A stretch of DNA of 64,000 bases from Panorpa germanica (lineage: Eukaryota > Arthropoda > Insecta > Mecoptera > Panorpidae), in NCBI GenBank assembly GCA_963678705.1, contig OY783203.1, forward strand, positions 30,734,535-30,798,534, read 5' to 3'. A model generated the notes under the pieces. That model was not told where the DNA came from. It did not search any database and saw only the letters and a list, made by a program, of their open reading frames with translations. The position numbers and the translations under genes were made by a program. Of this stretch, positions 60,401 to 64,000 are shown one piece after another. Numbering within the stretch: the first letter of the stretch is position 1; every line of letters starts with the position of its first letter.

Positions 60401-60740
60401 TGCCGGTTTTACACCAAAGAGACAGTTTTGAAAACAGTCTGTATCTTTTGTCCACTGCATTTAGCACTTATTTATAACTGCTCTTGAAACTAGTTGCTGA
60501 TAAACAACAACTGACAAGCGTAAATGTTCACAAAAAACAAAACTGCGTGTTCAAACCAAGCAGACTAAAAACAAGAACAAACGTCTTTTCCTTTGATCTT
60601 ACCGACTCCAGATGGGAATGAGTTTTGGTTACTAAAACAGCAACAAAAGACAAAATTGTTTTAAGAACTTTATCTATGGTGTAAACATGAATGTTTTTGT
60701 TCGTGTTTTGTTGTTTTGTTTCCCTGGAGTGAAATTGGCA
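60401..60740. mobile_element. Harbinger/Tourist-type MITE (R4), copy c
   Basis: A 340-bp element with TAA on both sides (60398-60400 and 60741-60743). The ends are TGCCGGTTTTACACCAAAGA and, inverted, TGCCAATTTCACTCCAGGGA. Internal GTAAATGTTCACAAAAAACA and CTGCGTGTTCAAACCAAGCA match copy a. Confidence 0.75.
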
Positions 60741-61115
60741 TAAGCAACATTACAATATATTTTAATTTAAGAGAACAAAAGAGCAGAATAAAGAAAATAT
60801 GTTGTAGATTTTAGTTTTTCGTCAAAGAAAAAAATATTAAATAAATACTGGTTATTTCTGGCTATTTTCACTATCATTTTTTTATATTTCTATAATTTTA
60901 CAATGCCTTTGTTAATTAGTTTAAGTTCTGATAAGCGTACAATGATGCTAACGCCGCAAAGGTATGTTTAAGAGTGTTAATATACCTAACAAACAGAATA
61001 TGGTTTGTAAAATAAACTAGCGCCAAAGTGTTGATATTTGGTACTAATATTATTTGCAAGGAACGGAAAAAAGGGATCATTTAATAATCTAAAAATTATA
61101 CATTCTAGAATACTA

Positions 61116-61432
61116 CCAGTAAATATTTTGGAGTCACTTTGACATCATATTGACGATGCGTATGATTCTTTTGACATGAAACAATTCAATTTGATTTCAC
61201 TCGTTAAAATGAATTGTCAGTGATCAGAACTACAAATAGTAAAATCACTTTACCTACCGTACCAGTATTGAATGAAGTTGCAAATAAACCATAAAAGTGT
61301 AACAGAGACAGATATATCTTGTTTCTTTTTCTGTAGCATTGTGATAAAATTAATATGGAATTTTATATCTAATAATTGATTTCTTGATTGAAACTTCACC
61401 TAGCTATGCCATTTCACTAAAATGTGTATTGG
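61116..61432. mobile_element. CCAGTAAACA-TIR element (R3), 317-bp copy
   Basis: The left end CCAGTAAATATTTTGGAGTC is good. The right end AAAATGTGTATTGG is degenerate. The interior is nearly the same as 52165-52574. Confidence 0.6.
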
Positions 61433-62441
61433 GGAACGGAGATTGATATGCATTTCGCATATTTATCTCATTTTTACATATTTCTGTTGCATATTTAAAT
61501 TTGGTTGTTTTATTATTATATATAGGTAATACGTGATTTTTAAAAAGTGTTTTGGAGTAAAACGCATTATATATTTCCCAAAAATAAGTGCATATTTTAT
61601 TGCATATAAATCCACGCCCTACTAATAAGTCAACTACCTAATTGACTGCTTGAATAATAGCAACACTAAATTATAGTCCAATTAAACTACGTCAACAGTG
61701 TTCATCATTTATGCAAATGTAATACACACTAAATTATGCACGATTAATAAGGGTTAAGCATTATCTTGTTGCTAATAAATGTTCTCAGCTAAATCTGAAT
61801 ACAGTCGATTTATATAATATAATTTTTAATGAATTCCAGACTGTTTTCTGTACGTAATATATTATGGTAATATACTTAACAATTGCGGAACAGATATAAA
61901 GGATCCACCCCTTCACCCTACTACCCTAAAACCCTACCACCCTATTTCGGATCTAACCGCCCAGCCACAGCGGGTGGTGCTTTCACGGTCCCTGATTTCT
62001 ATAATGTTTTTGGGAATAATACAGCAATTATGCTGATCATAACACCGCATGATGGATAATAAAACATAATATATGGATATCCATATAAATCTTTAACATT
62101 TTTTATTATGTAGTCGTGTACTCAAATTTTAATCTCGTAGTGAAACATTTAACGTTTAAATAACTCACAACTTTTTACATTGCGAACATTTTTAACAATT
62201 GTGGAAATTTGAAGTATTTTACAAATGTAGAAATGTTTTTATTTTCTCTTTTAGATTCTCTCGTTTTTAATTAATGCTTCGTACTCAAGGATTTATCCGC
62301 GGTTTGCTGCTAAAAGGAACAATGTCATTTTCTTTTTTTCTAAAATATTACATTTTTCAAAACATGAAATATATAATCAGATTCCATACAGGCATGTCTT
62401 TGTTTTAGTCAAGGTTGAGACATTCTACTTATTTGTATTTA
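61433..62441. other. Unassigned DNA
   Basis: CACCCTACTACCCTAAAACC near 61914-61933 is a short degenerate repeat (CCCTA-like) and too small to be telomeric. No gene is seen. Confidence 0.4.
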
Positions 62442-62445
62442 TTAA

Positions 62446-63094
62446 GGGGGGACGGTGATATTTGGAAAGTACAGTCAGTAAGGATATTACTAATAATTTC
62501 GCTTTTACAGTCGTTTTAGCATATATCAATAGCCATATAGCCATAGCATACTTCAAACTTTAACCTCATTTATTTCAAAACTACTTTTTTCGGCATGGTG
62601 TTGTAGAAAAAATAAAAACTATTCAACCGAATCGTCTAAATTTTAATATGTTATTCACAACATCAATACCTATCGTTGGAACTAGAATCACTTTTTTATT
62701 TCAATAATTTCGTATCTTTTTCATTAAATAATTGGTAATAACCCAGTTTTTAGAATTTCAATTTCAAAAGCGCGTCATTTTGTTAATTTTCAATTTTTAT
62801 TTTTTTCTTTAGTCCCGACATAACTGTACTCATACTAATTAATAATTTTATTGGTTCTTATTTAACAGATAAATAGAAGAGCCAAAATCGGCAACATCGC
62901 CCAAGTCCAATTTTTTGACAGGGTCTATTTCAGCGCCATTTTTGACATATTTAACAATATTTTCAAATTTCAGAAAAGATTTTTTTGTATGTAGAATAAG
63001 TGTAATAATACGCCTAAAAACTTAAAATATCGTTTCTCATTATTTTTATTATAAAAAAACAATCCCCAAAATACCTTAAATACTTCTAGACCCC
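62446..63094. mobile_element. TTAA-flanked element E7 (imperfect ends)
   Basis: It lies between TTAA at 62442-62445 and 63095-63098. The left end GGGGGGACGGTGATATTTGG and the inverted right end GGGGTCTAGAAGTATTTAAG agree only in part. Internal ACTATTCAACCGAATCG (about 62609) matches the shared E-family motif. The size (649 bp) fits the set. Confidence 0.5.
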
Positions 63095-63098
63095 TTAA

Positions 63099-63669
63099 CT
63101 AAATGTGTGTATGTCGTTAGACTTTACATTCTTTCAATATTAAATCAGGTTATTATGACTTCTTTATATGACGAAAATCGCTGTCTACCCACCTCTCGTG
63201 CTATTAATACATAATATAAAGCATTAAATATATTTTTAGGTTCAATAGATTTTACATATTATTTTAAGCGTTACTTTGCTAGTCTCAGAATGCACAGAGC
63301 CCAAGATTTGACCTGGAATCAACCAAAACTCGTGCAAAACAAATCTATATGAAAGAATTAAACTGTCAGAACTATTCTGTACTCGACGTCTCCGTTTCAG
63401 GTCTGTGGTCTTCGGTCACGGACGGCAGCACGGCGCGTGGGTGTCTGATCTCGTTTTTATCCGTTTTTCGGTTAGATTTTCCTTAAGTTCTCTTTTTTCT
63501 TGTTATATTTTTTTAAGCAACTTTTTCTTTTTGTTTAACGAATTACTTTCTAAAGAAAACGGCCTCTGTCTATCGTCTTAGATGATCGATCGGTTACGAT
63601 ATTGAACAAATATTAAATCATCCACTTATATTAATTAAATGCTGAAAATACATTCACCCTGTCGTTTAA
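63099..63669. other. Unassigned DNA with GC-rich patch
   Basis: 63384-63450 is the most GC-rich short stretch nearby (CGGACGGCAGCACGGCGCGT). It could be a promoter or 5' untranslated exon, but no following coding exon supports this. Confidence 0.35.
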
Positions 63670-64000
63670 GGCCTGTCTCAGTATGGGATCGTATTTAAGC
63701 GACGGCGTATTCGGACGTAAATCGGCGGATTGAATGAGCTACAAAGCAAACCGCCTATGTGTGTCACAGATGTCTGTAGTCGTGTATTAGGGGGTGTATT
63801 GGAGTTCTTTAGCACTTATATAATTTATCATGAGAGCAAACTTTAACTTTAATTTTTATCGATACACTACTGGTATTAAAGGGACTTTAGCATTTATTAT
63901 ATATCTGAGTTCTGGTGGACGTGAAATTAGTTCTATTACCGTTAACTAGTTAAATTTAGTTCTATCGTATCGGTATCGGTATCGATGACCATGATTCACT
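63670..64000. mobile_element. Harbinger-type element R6, second copy, cut by window end
   Basis: It starts GGCCTGTCTCAGTATGGGAT after TAA. The next about 270 bp match the right arm of the 49673-50355 copy in inverse (GACGGCGTATTCGGACGTAA, ATTAGGGGGTGTATTGGAGT, CGATACACTACTGGTATTAA). The right end lies outside the window. A GGTATC repeat is at 63968-63985. Confidence 0.7.

Noticed and set aside
61914-61945. CCCTA-like repeats as interstitial telomere
   Set aside because: Only a few degenerate units, and the spacing does not match the insect TTAGG repeat.
63384-63450. GC-rich patch as a promoter or first exon
   Set aside because: No TATA box, initiator with context, or downstream coding exon could be supported from sequence alone.
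1-64000. CRISPR arrays, operons, rRNA genes
   Set aside because: No regularly spaced direct repeats of CRISPR type, no packed coding sequence and no rRNA-like conserved stretches. The window is eukaryotic repeat-rich DNA.

Overview
This is an AT-rich stretch of arthropod nuclear DNA, most likely from an insect. The evidence is the composition, the absence of compact gene packing, and the mix of transposon classes: BEL/Pao, mariner, TTAA-flanked and Harbinger-like MITEs, hAT, Helitron-like elements and tRNA-derived SINEs. I cannot name the species. I found no convincing host protein-coding exon. Almost every open frame is under about 120 codons, and many of them lie inside repeats. The window reads as intergenic DNA or part of a very long intron, filled by several generations of mobile elements.

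Layout. From 1 to 7.4 kb there is mostly unassigned AT-rich sequence with microsatellites and old SINE pieces. From 7.4 to 8.9 kb there is a CCAGTAAACA-type TIR element, a Helitron-like 3' end and a tRNA-like sequence. The one strong element is at 8970-12100: a BEL/Pao-type LTR retrotransposon on the minus strand. Its two 309-bp LTRs read as identical and it has a 5-bp target duplication (ACGTG). It carries one intact 543-codon ORF that joins a Gag domain to two separated Pol scraps, which makes it a young internal-deletion derivative. From 12.7 to 21.8 kb there are copies of a dispersed TIR repeat (family R1), a mariner fossil with a hAT-type MITE nested in it, a hAT element with a perfect 8-bp target duplication, a Tc1/mariner-type fossil with a TTAA element nested in it, and a second TTAA element. 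From 28 to 38 kb there is another mariner fossil, a SINE interrupted by a TIR element, TTAA elements, Harbinger-type MITEs, and R1 copies that are both host and guest of other elements. From 38 to 64 kb there are pyrimidine-rich DNA, Helitron-like elements, SINEs, a TIR MITE family (R7), Harbinger-type elements (one cut by the window end), more CCAGTAAACA elements and a last TTAA element.

The elements do not form a pathway. What they offer is a relative insertion order. The nesting pairs are: hAT MITE inside mariner, TTAA element inside mariner-type fossil, TTAA element inside R1, R1 inside R7, and TIR element inside SINE. The most unusual pattern is a set of at least six separate elements of about 650-750 bp, each bounded by TTAA and a G-run (GGGG or GGAGG). 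Their terminal repeats differ in sequence, while most share a short internal motif.
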